Source: Firmicutes bacterium UBA1191
Lineage (GTDB): Bacteria > Bacillota > Clostridia > Peptostreptococcales > Anaerovoracaceae
Direction: 5' to 3'
NCBI GenBank assembly: GCA_002310095.1
Contig: DBYH01000002.1
Location: 1 to 25,324 of the forward strand
DNA: 25,324 bases
Part shown: positions 17,430-23,216 of the stretch, in pieces
How the letters are laid out: each line of letters opens with the position of its first letter
Position numbering within the stretch: the first letter of the stretch is position 1
Notes under the pieces: generated by a model
The model's database searches: none
What the model was told of the DNA's origin: nothing
Seen by the model: only the letters and a program-made list of their open reading frames with translations
Translations under genes and position numbers: made by a program

Positions 17430-17900
17430 TCAGTTGTATGCTTTTGCTTTAAGCATATCGGCGAATCCCTTCTCAGGCGTTTCGCTCGACGAAAGGTATA
17501 CGCAGTGCTTGTTGTCCGGATTCTTCATGCCCAGTTTTTCCTTGGCCTGGCTCTCTACGTAGATTACCGTATTCGAACTCAGCATCTTTACGTCCAGATC
17601 TTCTATTTCGCCGCTGATCACATCGTTCTCGGCCTTGATGGTATTGATGTCGTAAGTGACTTTGGCCCCGTAGGAAACTATGACTACTATCATCATGAGC
17701 ACTACTGCCGCCGCGGCGATAAGTGTGAGCATGACTTTGTGGTCATTGTTGAGCTTGAGGATCATGCCCCTGGCGCGGGCGGCTTCTCTCTCCTGTCTGC
17801 GCCGCTCCCGCTGGGATACGCTCTCCTCCTCCGGTCTCATGTCGAGTCCGTATCTCTGGTATTGTCTCTGGTACTCGTACCATTGTTCAGCTGCAATCAT
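17430..17900 (-). CDS. ftsL: cell division protein FtsL-like
   Basis: A 156-residue bitopic protein. A long charged cytoplasmic tail (1-55, with RERRRQEREAARARG) leads into one transmembrane helix (about 56-78), then an extracytoplasmic coiled coil (about 80-110) and the conserved VESQAKEKLGMKNPD segment (115-129) typical of FtsL/DivIC proteins. FtsL joins DivIB and DivIC to activate the FtsW-transpeptidase pair. Sequence similarity in this family is low, so position between rsmH and the PBP gene is a main support. The GGGAG site before the ATG decides the start, and rsmH ends 14 bases upstream. Confidence 0.85.
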   Translation of the reverse strand: MIAAEQWYEYQRQYQRYGLDMRPEEESVSQRERRRQEREAARARGMILKLNNDHKVMLTLIAAAAVVLMMIVVIVSYGAKVTYDINTIKAENDVISGEIEDLDVKMLSSNTVIYVESQAKEKLGMKNPDNKHCVYLSSSETPEKGFADMLKAKAYN

Positions 17901-17914
17901 TGATGTCTCCCTGT

Positions 17915-18856
17915 TTATTTCTTACCGATTACTCTCAGCTTCGCGCTTCTCGCCCTCGGATTCGACTCAAGTTCTTCCTCTCCTGCGGTGATCGGCTTGC
18001 CCGTCACCTTTACAGCGTCTGAAACCTTACCGCAGACGCAGACCGGGAATTCCGGCGGGCAGGTGCACGGGTTCAGTCTCCTGCTGAACGCCTGCTTGAC
18101 TATCCTGTCCTCCAGTGAGTGGAAGGTTATGATGCAAAGCCTTCCTCCCGGATTCAGTACGTCGCAGAATTCATCGACGGCCTTCTCCAGCTGTTCCAGT
18201 TCGCCGTTCACTTCGATCCTTATGGCCTGGAACGTCCTCTTTGCCGGATGTGGCCCTTCTCTTCTGGCCGACGCCGGTATGGCTGCCTTGATGATGTCAA
18301 CAAGCTGCCATGTGGTTTCTATCTTTTTATCTTTTCTGGCGCTGACGATGAACTCGGCTATTCTGCCTGCCCATCTCTCCTCGCCGTAATCTCTTATTAT
18401 CTCCGTGAGCTGCTTCTTCGTGTAACCGTTGACCACATCGGCCGCGGTCAGCAGATCGTCCCTGTTCATCCTCATGTCCAGGGGCGCGTCCTGCATGTAC
18501 GAGAATCCCCGCTCACTGTTGTCGAGCTGGAAGGAGGAAACTCCTATGTCCAGCAGCGCTCCGTCGATTCCGTCCACGCCTTCTCTTTCGAGTACGTCCT
18601 TTATCTCGGCGTAGGTGCTTCTGACAAGGATCTTCCTGCATTTGAGGGGCTCTAACCTTGCGGCCGCCGCGTCCAGGGCGTCCTGATCCCTGTCTATTCC
18701 GATGAGAAGTCCTTTCTCCGAAAGTCTCTGTCCTATCCCGAAAGCGTGTCCTCCGCCGCCGAGAGTGCCGTCAACATAGACCCCGTCGGGCCTGATATTC
18801 AGATTTTCCATGCACTCGTCGAAGAGGACGGGCACATGATTGAATTCCATGCTCAT
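17915..18856 (-). CDS. rsmH: 16S rRNA m4C1402 methyltransferase RsmH (MraW)
   Basis: A 313-residue SAM-dependent methyltransferase. It begins NHVPVLFDECMENL and carries the SAM-binding loop DGTLGGGGHA (29-38), DIGVSSFQLD (103-112), ERGFSY (115-120), HPAKRTFQAIRIEVN (203-217) and a C-terminal LCIITFHSLEDRIVK segment. It methylates N4 of C1402 in the decoding centre of 16S rRNA. As usual it is the second gene of the dcw operon, 16 bases after mraZ. Two ATGs lie close together (18856 and Met3). Neither has a strong ribosome site; the first is used here. Confidence 0.96.
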   Translation of the reverse strand: MSMEFNHVPVLFDECMENLNIRPDGVYVDGTLGGGGHAFGIGQRLSEKGLLIGIDRDQDALDAAAARLEPLKCRKILVRSTYAEIKDVLEREGVDGIDGALLDIGVSSFQLDNSERGFSYMQDAPLDMRMNRDDLLTAADVVNGYTKKQLTEIIRDYGEERWAGRIAEFIVSARKDKKIETTWQLVDIIKAAIPASARREGPHPAKRTFQAIRIEVNGELEQLEKAVDEFCDVLNPGGRLCIITFHSLEDRIVKQAFSRRLNPCTCPPEFPVCVCGKVSDAVKVTGKPITAGEEELESNPRARSAKLRVIGKK

Positions 18857-18872
18857 GACTTCGTCTCACGGA

Positions 18873-19328
18873 CTAGAAGTTGAACTTCTCCAGTTTTTCG
18901 GCGATCTCGCTGGCGTTGATGTCCGCTGCTGTCAGACCCTCGCCTGCCTGTGCAAAGGCAACCTTCTCGTAGTTTTCAACACTCCATACTTCGATGTTGT
19001 CGATGTTGCCTATTGTCATCAGTTCCTTGGTTATTCCCGCGTACTCCTTGAGCTCCTGCGGGATGGTTACTCTTCCCTGCTTGTCGACATCGCATATAGC
19101 CGCCGACTGGTTGAAGTATCTCCTGATCATTCTGGCCTCAGGGTTGCTCCTCGGCAGAGCCTTCAGCTCGTCAAGAAACTTCTCCCATTCGGCCACTGTG
19201 CTTATGGTGAGACACTTATCCAGAGACTGCGCGACAACACAACGTCCTCCCAGTTCCTCACGGAACTTGGCAGGAATAATCAGCCTCGATTTCGAGTCGA
19301 TTGAATTCTGATATTTTCCTACGAACAT
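18873..19328 (-). CDS. mraZ: transcriptional regulator MraZ
   Basis: A 151-residue protein with two AbrB-like SpoVT repeats. Each repeat has the DNA-binding DxxxR motif (Asp11-Arg15 in IDSKSRLIIP and Asp82-Arg86 in VDKQGRVTIP). MraZ forms ring-shaped oligomers and represses its own dcw promoter by binding GTGG-type direct repeats. The ATG at 19326-19328 is chosen because it gives the family's MFxGxYxxxID start and is preceded by AAGGAGG (19333-19339). A GTG six codons further up is in frame, but it would translate the ribosome site itself. First gene of the dcw operon. Confidence 0.95.
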   Translation of the reverse strand: MFVGKYQNSIDSKSRLIIPAKFREELGGRCVVAQSLDKCLTISTVAEWEKFLDELKALPRSNPEARMIRRYFNQSAAICDVDKQGRVTIPQELKEYAGITKELMTIGNIDNIEVWSVENYEKVAFAQAGEGLTAADINASEIAEKLEKFNF

Positions 19329-19369
19329 GGTGCCTCCTTCGCGCACTAATCCACGGTTATCCTTTGCCT

Positions 19370-19447
19370 CTCCATTTTAATCCACTCTCCTACCCTTGTC
19401 AACCACTTCCCTCCACTTTTCTACATATATCAGTGTAATTCCTCCAC
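19370..19447 (-). promoter_or_regulatory. dcw promoter embedded in MraZ-type direct repeats
   Basis: On the minus strand a perfect TTGACA (19397-19402) and TAAAAT (19374-19379) are 17 bases apart, placing the start near 19367 and giving a leader of about 40 bases. Overlaid on it are five GTGGAG-like hexamers beginning at 19416, 19406, 19395, 19385 and 19375. Their steps are 10, 11, 10 and 10 bases, one helical turn each. A sixth GTGGAG begins at 19447, 31 bases further up. Such phased GTGG repeats are the known MraZ operator in Firmicutes and other bacteria, so autorepression is expected. Confidence 0.85.
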
Positions 19448-19468
19448 TTCTCATCTCGGACCCCCTTC

Positions 19469-19497
19469 TTGTCATTCCAGCCCTCCATCGGTATAAT
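19469..19497 (+). promoter_or_regulatory. sigma-A promoter for lgt
   Basis: TTGTCA (19469-19474; 5 of 6) and a perfect TATAAT (19492-19497) are separated by exactly 17 bases. The predicted start is near 19504, just ahead of the lgt ribosome site AAGGAGG (19508-19514). It diverges from the mraZ promoter, with about 70 bases between the two -35 elements. Confidence 0.75.
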
Positions 19498-19522
19498 ATT
19501 GGGCATGAAGGAGGTTTTACGC

Positions 19523-20278
19523 ATGCCGACACCGGATCCCGTAGCATTCAGCCTTTTCGGCGTAAACATCATGTGGTACGGAATCACAGTCACCCTGGGG
19601 ATCATCCTGGCGGTACTGGTGGCTTATTGGCGTGCGCCGAAACACGATATAGACAGGGACAGACTGCTGACTTTCATTCTCATCTGCGTGCCTGTGGGGA
19701 TAATAGGAGCGAGAGCATACTACGTATTATTCAACTGGAGCAGCTACGCGGGAGATATAGGCAGGATCCTTAACTTCAGGGCCGGCGGTCTCGCTGTTCA
19801 CGGGGGACTCATCGCGGGACTGGCCATGGGCGCCATTCTGTGCCTGATCTGGAAGGTGCGTCCCCTCAACCTGATGGATCTCTGCGCGCCGGCCATAGCA
19901 CTGGGCCAGGCAATCGGGCGATGGGGAAACTGGTTCAACGGAGAAGCCCACGGAGGTCCGACAGACTTGCCATGGGCGGTTGTGATAGACGGCCAGACCT
20001 ATCATCCGACCTTCCTCTATGAATCCATATGGTGCTTCATCCTGTTCATCATACTGATCTGCGTCGACAACCGCAGACAGTTCGAAGGACAGGTTCTGCT
20101 CCTCTACGGCATACTCTATTCATGCGAGCGCTTCCTGGTGGAAGCCCTCCGCACAGACAGCCTCATGATCGGCCCATTCAAACAGGCCCAGGTCATTAGT
20201 CTGGTGATCATAATCGTGTGTCTGATCTTCTATGTGATACTCAATAAAAAAAGCGGCCGGGAGAGCCGCAGGCAATAA
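19523..20278 (+). CDS. lgt: prolipoprotein diacylglyceryl transferase Lgt
   Basis: A 251-residue membrane enzyme with about seven helices. Key motifs are HGGL (93-96, following GGLAV), the family signature GRWGNWFNGEAHG (132-144), and YHPTFLYE (160-167). It transfers diacylglycerol from phosphatidylglycerol to the lipobox cysteine of preprolipoproteins, such as the lipoprotein encoded about 1.2 kb away. The ATG at 19523 is chosen because AAGGAGG lies 8 bases upstream and the family normally starts shortly before PVAFSLFG. An in-frame ATG at 19469 would fall inside the -35 element of the promoter. The last codons sit in an A-rich, hairpin-forming stretch shared with terminators of the facing gene. 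Confidence 0.96.
   Translation: MPTPDPVAFSLFGVNIMWYGITVTLGIILAVLVAYWRAPKHDIDRDRLLTFILICVPVGIIGARAYYVLFNWSSYAGDIGRILNFRAGGLAVHGGLIAGLAMGAILCLIWKVRPLNLMDLCAPAIALGQAIGRWGNWFNGEAHGGPTDLPWAVVIDGQTYHPTFLYESIWCFILFIILICVDNRRQFEGQVLLLYGILYSCERFLVEALRTDSLMIGPFKQAQVISLVIIIVCLIFYVILNKKSGRESRRQ
20246..20269 (-). terminator. second, weaker terminator for ychF, inside the lgt 3' end
   Basis: On the minus strand a 5-bp GC stem (GCGGC/GCCGC, arms 20265-20269 and 20253-20257) with a 7-base loop is followed by seven T (20246-20252). It lies behind the main terminator, within the antisense of the last lgt codons. It would act as a backup stop for ychF transcripts. Confidence 0.45.
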
Positions 20279-20308
20279 AAAAGCGGCGTCGCGATGACGC
20301 CGTTTTTT
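20277..20308. terminator. bidirectional terminator between lgt and ychF
   Basis: A perfect 7-bp stem CGGCGTC/GACGCCG (20284-20290 and 20296-20302) with a 5-base loop is flanked by six A (20277-20282) and six T (20303-20308). It can therefore end both lgt (plus) and ychF (minus) transcripts. The lgt TAA overlaps the A run, and the ychF stop is 12 bases away. Confidence 0.9.
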
Positions 20309-20319
20309 GATTATTGTTT

Positions 20320-21417
20320 TTATACGTTGAAGAGGAAGTGGCAGATGTCGCCATCCTTCACTTCGTACTCCTTCCCTTCCGACCGAAGCCATCCATGCTC
20401 CTTGGCTGCCGATATCTTGCCGCCGGCTTCCATTAGTTTGTCGTAGGCGATGGTCTCCGAGCGGATGAATCCCTTCTCGAAGTCCGTATGTATCTTGCCC
20501 GCCGCCTGAGGCGCCAGGGTTCCGCGCTTGATGGTCCAGGCTCTCGTCTCATCTTCTCCCGTCGTTATGAAGGAAATCAGATCGAGCAGAGCGTACGACG
20601 ACTTGATCAGCTTGTCCAGGCCGGACTCGCTTATGCCCATCTCCTCCAGGAACATCTGACGCTCATCGTCCTCCAGTTCCGCCAGTTCGGCTTCGACCTT
20701 CGCGCTGATGATTACAACTTCGGATCCCTCAGCTTCGGCGATTTCCCGCACAGCTTTTACATATTCGTTTTCCTCAGCATCGTCAGCCGCGTCTTCCTCG
20801 GCCACGTTGGCCGCGTATATGACCGGCTTGTATGTGAGTAGGTCGAGTCCCTTGACAAAGGCAGCCTCGTCCTCGTCCAGTTCCATCATTCTGGCGACCT
20901 TGCCCTCTCCCAGATGGTCGTTGATCCTGCTCAGCAGGTCTATCTCCTTCTGGAGCGACTTGTCGCCCTTGAGCATTTTTGTTGCCTTTGCGATACGGCG
21001 CTCAATAACTTCCATGTCGGCAAGAATGAGTTCCATGTTGATTGTCTCGATGTCCGACGCCGGGTCGATGTGTCCGTCAACGTGCACCACGTTCTCGTCC
21101 TCGAAGCAGCGCACCACGTGAACGATGGCCTCAACATTGCGTATATGGCCAAGGAACTTGTTGCCGAGGCCCTCGCCTTTGCTGGCGCCCTTGACGAGCC
21201 CCGCGATATCACAGAACTCTATGGTCGTGTATATCGTCTTCTTCGAGTGATAGATCTCCGACAGAGTCGTGACGCGCTCGTCCGGCACTGTTACGACGCC
21301 CACGTTCGGCTCGATGGTGCAGAACGGGTAGTTGGCCGCTTCAGCCCCGGCTTTTGTTATAGCATTGAACAGGGTGCTCTTTCCCACGTTGGGAAGCCCC
21401 ACGATTCCAAGTTTCAT
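20320..21417 (-). CDS. ychF: redox-responsive ATPase YchF (OLA1 family)
   Basis: A 365-residue Obg-family P-loop protein. The P-loop GLPNVGKS is at 7-14, DIAG at 70-73 with the GASKGEGLGNKFL switch region, and the G4 position is NVAE (204-207) instead of NKxD, the change that gives this subfamily ATP rather than GTP preference. The C-terminal TGS domain (about 282-365) ends in CHFLFNV. In studied bacteria YchF binds ribosomes and affects oxidative stress responses. A ribosome site AAAGGAG precedes the ATG at 11-base spacing. It follows a lipoprotein gene after 30 bases and is the last gene of its operon. Confidence 0.96.
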   Translation of the reverse strand: MKLGIVGLPNVGKSTLFNAITKAGAEAANYPFCTIEPNVGVVTVPDERVTTLSEIYHSKKTIYTTIEFCDIAGLVKGASKGEGLGNKFLGHIRNVEAIVHVVRCFEDENVVHVDGHIDPASDIETINMELILADMEVIERRIAKATKMLKGDKSLQKEIDLLSRINDHLGEGKVARMMELDEDEAAFVKGLDLLTYKPVIYAANVAEEDAADDAEENEYVKAVREIAEAEGSEVVIISAKVEAELAELEDDERQMFLEEMGISESGLDKLIKSSYALLDLISFITTGEDETRAWTIKRGTLAPQAAGKIHTDFEKGFIRSETIAYDKLMEAGGKISAAKEHGWLRSEGKEYEVKDGDICHFLFNV

Positions 21418-21447
21418 TTATCCGTAAACTCCTTTGATTCTATATGC

Positions 21448-22005
21448 CTATTCCACAAACTGCGCGAAGACGCACTCGGTGCATTCCGGATCGGACGCTC
21501 CCGTCCAGAGCAACTTGCCGTCGTCGGAAATCTCGAAGCTGCCGGAGCCGTTCTCATAAACGACCGTCTCCTCTGCGCCGCCGCCGACTTCATCCTCGCC
21601 GGTGCCCTCCTCGTCCGTGTCGTCCGAGTAGATCATCTCGGTGCGCTTGCAGTCGCTGTAGACGAGTTTGTTGTCCTCCTTCGTCGCGTTCATGGTCCAC
21701 ATTGTGGTCTCCCATGCCGAAGAGCCCCACATTACCGTGATGTTCAGAACCTGACTCTCCGTGTCGGCTATCACCGTCGCGGTCGCGCGCTGGCTTACTT
21801 CGTCCTGGTATTCTCCCGCCAGACCTACTATCTCGTCGACTGTAGCCGCCGCCTCGGTAGTTTCCTCAGGCTCCGCCGCGTCTTCTTCGACAGTGACCTG
21901 TTCCTCTTCCTGGCTCTCGGTCTCCCCGCAGGCAGTCACAATCATAGTCATGCCAAAGGCCATAACCACTGTCATGATAAGCGCAAGTATCTTTTTCGTA
22001 TTCAT
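21448..22005 (-). CDS. small acidic lipoprotein of unknown function
   Basis: A 185-residue predicted lipoprotein. It has a basic start (MNTKK), a hydrophobic helix (6-22), and lipobox VTAC with Cys26 as the modified residue. A Glu/Thr/Ala-rich linker (about 28-55) tethers a C-terminal domain (about 60-185). That domain holds alternating hydrophobic strands, an acidic Gly-rich loop (about 129-146) and two late cysteines in DPECTEC. The domain looks beta-rich, with WGSSAWETTMWTM and ENGSGSFEISDDGKLLWTG, which resembles small lipoproteins of gut clostridia, but I do not recognise a function. It should be exported and lipidated by Lgt. The ATG is 1 base from the stop of the oxidoreductase gene, and its GGAGGAG ribosome site lies over that gene's last two Glu codons, so the pair is translationally coupled. 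Confidence 0.85.
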   Translation of the reverse strand: MNTKKILALIMTVVMAFGMTMIVTACGETESQEEEQVTVEEDAAEPEETTEAAATVDEIVGLAGEYQDEVSQRATATVIADTESQVLNITVMWGSSAWETTMWTMNATKEDNKLVYSDCKRTEMIYSDDTDEEGTGEDEVGGGAEETVVYENGSGSFEISDDGKLLWTGASDPECTECVFAQFVE

Positions 22006-22006
22006 T

Positions 22007-22582
22007 TTACTCCTCCGTTATCTTACGGGCAAAGGCAATAATGCCTGCCTTTTTCTCTTCACTCGGAAATTCTTCTGTATAGCCCTCGTGGCGGCCGCCG
22101 AATGACCCCGCGTACTCGAGCTGTGAATGCGCGCAGTATCTCTTCATCCCTTCCTCAAGCAGATCCGGCCCCTTCTCCGGAGGATACCCGTATGTAGTTA
22201 TAAGGGCGAAGCGCTTGCCCTTCCATAGGGACGGGCCCCTGCCCTTGTCGCCGTAGTATTTGTTAAGGGCGTAGACGCATCTGTCCAACAGAGCCTTGGC
22301 CGGCGCGGTGCAGTACCACGAATAGACCGGCGTGGCCAGGACTATTGCCTTCGCGTCGAGGATCGTGTCAAACACCTCGTCGTCCCCAAGGGCGCAGGCA
22401 GGTCTCTCCCAGTCGTCCTGGCACGAGCGGCACGCGGTGCAGCCTTTCATGTCCAGATCGTACAGGTCAAGGACCCTGTAGCTTTTGCCCAGCGCGTCAA
22501 GCTCGCCGGTGAATTCGCTCACCAGCCAGTTGGTGTTTCCATTTTTGCGCGGACTTCCCGCGAGTATAACTACATCTATCAT
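22007..22582 (-). CDS. flavodoxin-fold NAD(P)H/FMN oxidoreductase with cysteine cluster
   Basis: A 191-residue protein of the NADPH-dependent FMN reductase / iron-sulfur flavoprotein group. The FMN phosphate loop GSPRKNGNT is at 9-17, a CX2CX2C run (Cys48, 51, 54) plus Cys63 follows, and ATPVYSWYCTAPAKALLDR (83-101) is the conserved flavin-contacting strand and helix. The cysteine run resembles the compact cluster motif of Isf proteins, but the last spacing (8 residues) is wider than I recall for Isf, so a bound Fe-S cluster is uncertain. The start is placed at the ATG 22580-22582, where homology begins. A TTG 16 codons upstream would add a hydrophobic, non-homologous stretch. No ribosome site precedes the ATG, and the likely transcription start is at or next to it. 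Confidence 0.85.
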   Translation of the reverse strand: MIDVVILAGSPRKNGNTNWLVSEFTGELDALGKSYRVLDLYDLDMKGCTACRSCQDDWERPACALGDDEVFDTILDAKAIVLATPVYSWYCTAPAKALLDRCVYALNKYYGDKGRGPSLWKGKRFALITTYGYPPEKGPDLLEEGMKRYCAHSQLEYAGSFGGRHEGYTEEFPSEEKKAGIIAFARKITEE

Positions 22583-22589
22583 ATGGGTG

Positions 22590-22620
22590 AGTATATCACA
22601 GCAAATCCACAAAATGTAAA
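22590..22620 (-). promoter_or_regulatory. promoter for the oxidoreductase-lipoprotein-ychF operon
   Basis: On the minus strand, TTTACA (22615-22620; 5 of 6) and an extended -10 TGATATACT (hexamer TATACT at 22590-22595; 5 of 6) are 19 bases apart. The spacer is long, but the TGn element can compensate. The predicted start is 6-8 bases downstream, at about 22581-22583, which coincides with the ATG at 22582. Confidence 0.55.
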
Positions 22621-22715
22621 ACATTAACAATTATTCACAAGCTATATTGTGGAAATCCGTTGGCAAATGCCACAACATGTAGTAAAATCGTCTTGTCGTT
22701 AGAAGAAAATTGTGG
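22601..22715. promoter_or_regulatory. repeated CCACAA/TTGTGG elements at divergent promoters
   Basis: An imperfect direct repeat, GCAAATCCACAAAATGTA (22601-22618) and GCAAATGCCACAACATGTA (22663-22681), places one copy over each divergent promoter. Each CCACAA is paired with a TTGTGG ending 46 bases from its first base (22607-22652 and 22670-22715). Two 16-base near-palindromes, 22637-22652 and 22670-22685, resemble the NrdR box (aCACwAtATaTwGTGt) at 12 and 11 of 16 positions by my hand count, centred 33 bases apart. NrdR autoregulation is the simplest reading, but the matches are imperfect. Confidence 0.45.
22660..22688 (+). promoter_or_regulatory. sigma-A promoter for nrdR-cmk
   Basis: TTGGCA (22660-22665; 5 of 6) and TAAAAT (22683-22688; 5 of 6) are separated by exactly 17 bases. 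The predicted start is near 22695, giving a leader of about 44 bases that contains the GGGAGGA ribosome site. One NrdR-box-like palindrome sits in the spacer and overlaps the -10; another lies just upstream of the -35, a repressor-like layout. Confidence 0.65.
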
Positions 22716-22738
22716 TTTAACAACCGGGAGGAAGAACA

Positions 22739-23203
22739 ATGAAGTGTCCTTATTGTGAGAATGAAGACAGCAAAGTCATAGATTCCCGTCACACAGAGGA
22801 TGGCCGCGCTATCAGAAGAAGACGTGAGTGCGAGAAGTGCGGCAGAAGATTCACCACCTACGAGAAGATTGAGGAAATGATCCTCATGGTGATCAAAAAA
22901 GACGGCAGCCGTCAGGCTTTCGACAGGAACAAGCTCCTGAACGGAATCATCCGCGCCTGCGAGAAGCGCCCTGTTTCCATTGCCGACATGGAGAAGATCG
23001 TCGATGACATCGAACGCGGTCTCAACAACACAATGGAGAAGGAAGTCGACAGCAAGCTCATCGGAGAACTTGTAATGGAGAAGCTTAAGGACATAGACGA
23101 AGTCGCCTATGTACGTTTCGCGTCTGTCTACAGGCAGTTCACCGACGTCAACACCTTCGTCAAGGAGGTAGAGAGCCTTCTCAACACCAAGAAGAACCGC
23201 TAA
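22739..23203 (+). CDS. nrdR: transcriptional repressor NrdR
   Basis: A 154-residue protein of standard family length. The N-terminal zinc ribbon has CPYC (Cys3, Cys6) and CEKC (Cys31, Cys34), with the typical DSRHTEDGRAIRRRREC between them. An ATP-cone (about 49-139) senses ATP and dATP. NrdR represses ribonucleotide reductase genes when dATP is high. No nrd reductase gene is in the window, so its main targets lie elsewhere; NrdR-box-like elements in its own promoter suggest autoregulation. The start is supported by GGGAGGA 7-8 bases upstream. cmk follows after 13 bases in the same transcript. Confidence 0.97.
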   Translation: MKCPYCENEDSKVIDSRHTEDGRAIRRRRECEKCGRRFTTYEKIEEMILMVIKKDGSRQAFDRNKLLNGIIRACEKRPVSIADMEKIVDDIERGLNNTMEKEVDSKLIGELVMEKLKDIDEVAYVRFASVYRQFTDVNTFVKEVESLLNTKKNR

Positions 23204-23216
23204 CGGAGACACTGCA

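Noticed and set aside
19329..19346. Upstream GTG extension of mraZ by six codons.
   Set aside because: It would translate through the AAGGAGG ribosome site, and the family begins at the downstream ATG (MFVGKY).
19469..19522. Upstream ATG extension of lgt by 18 codons.
   Set aside because: That ATG lies in the promoter -35 region, upstream of the predicted transcription start; the ATG at 19523 has an ideal ribosome site.
20914..22041. A 375-codon plus-strand frame spanning ychF and the lipoprotein gene.
   Set aside because: Antisense to two supported genes with good ribosome sites; the translation has no recognisable motif.
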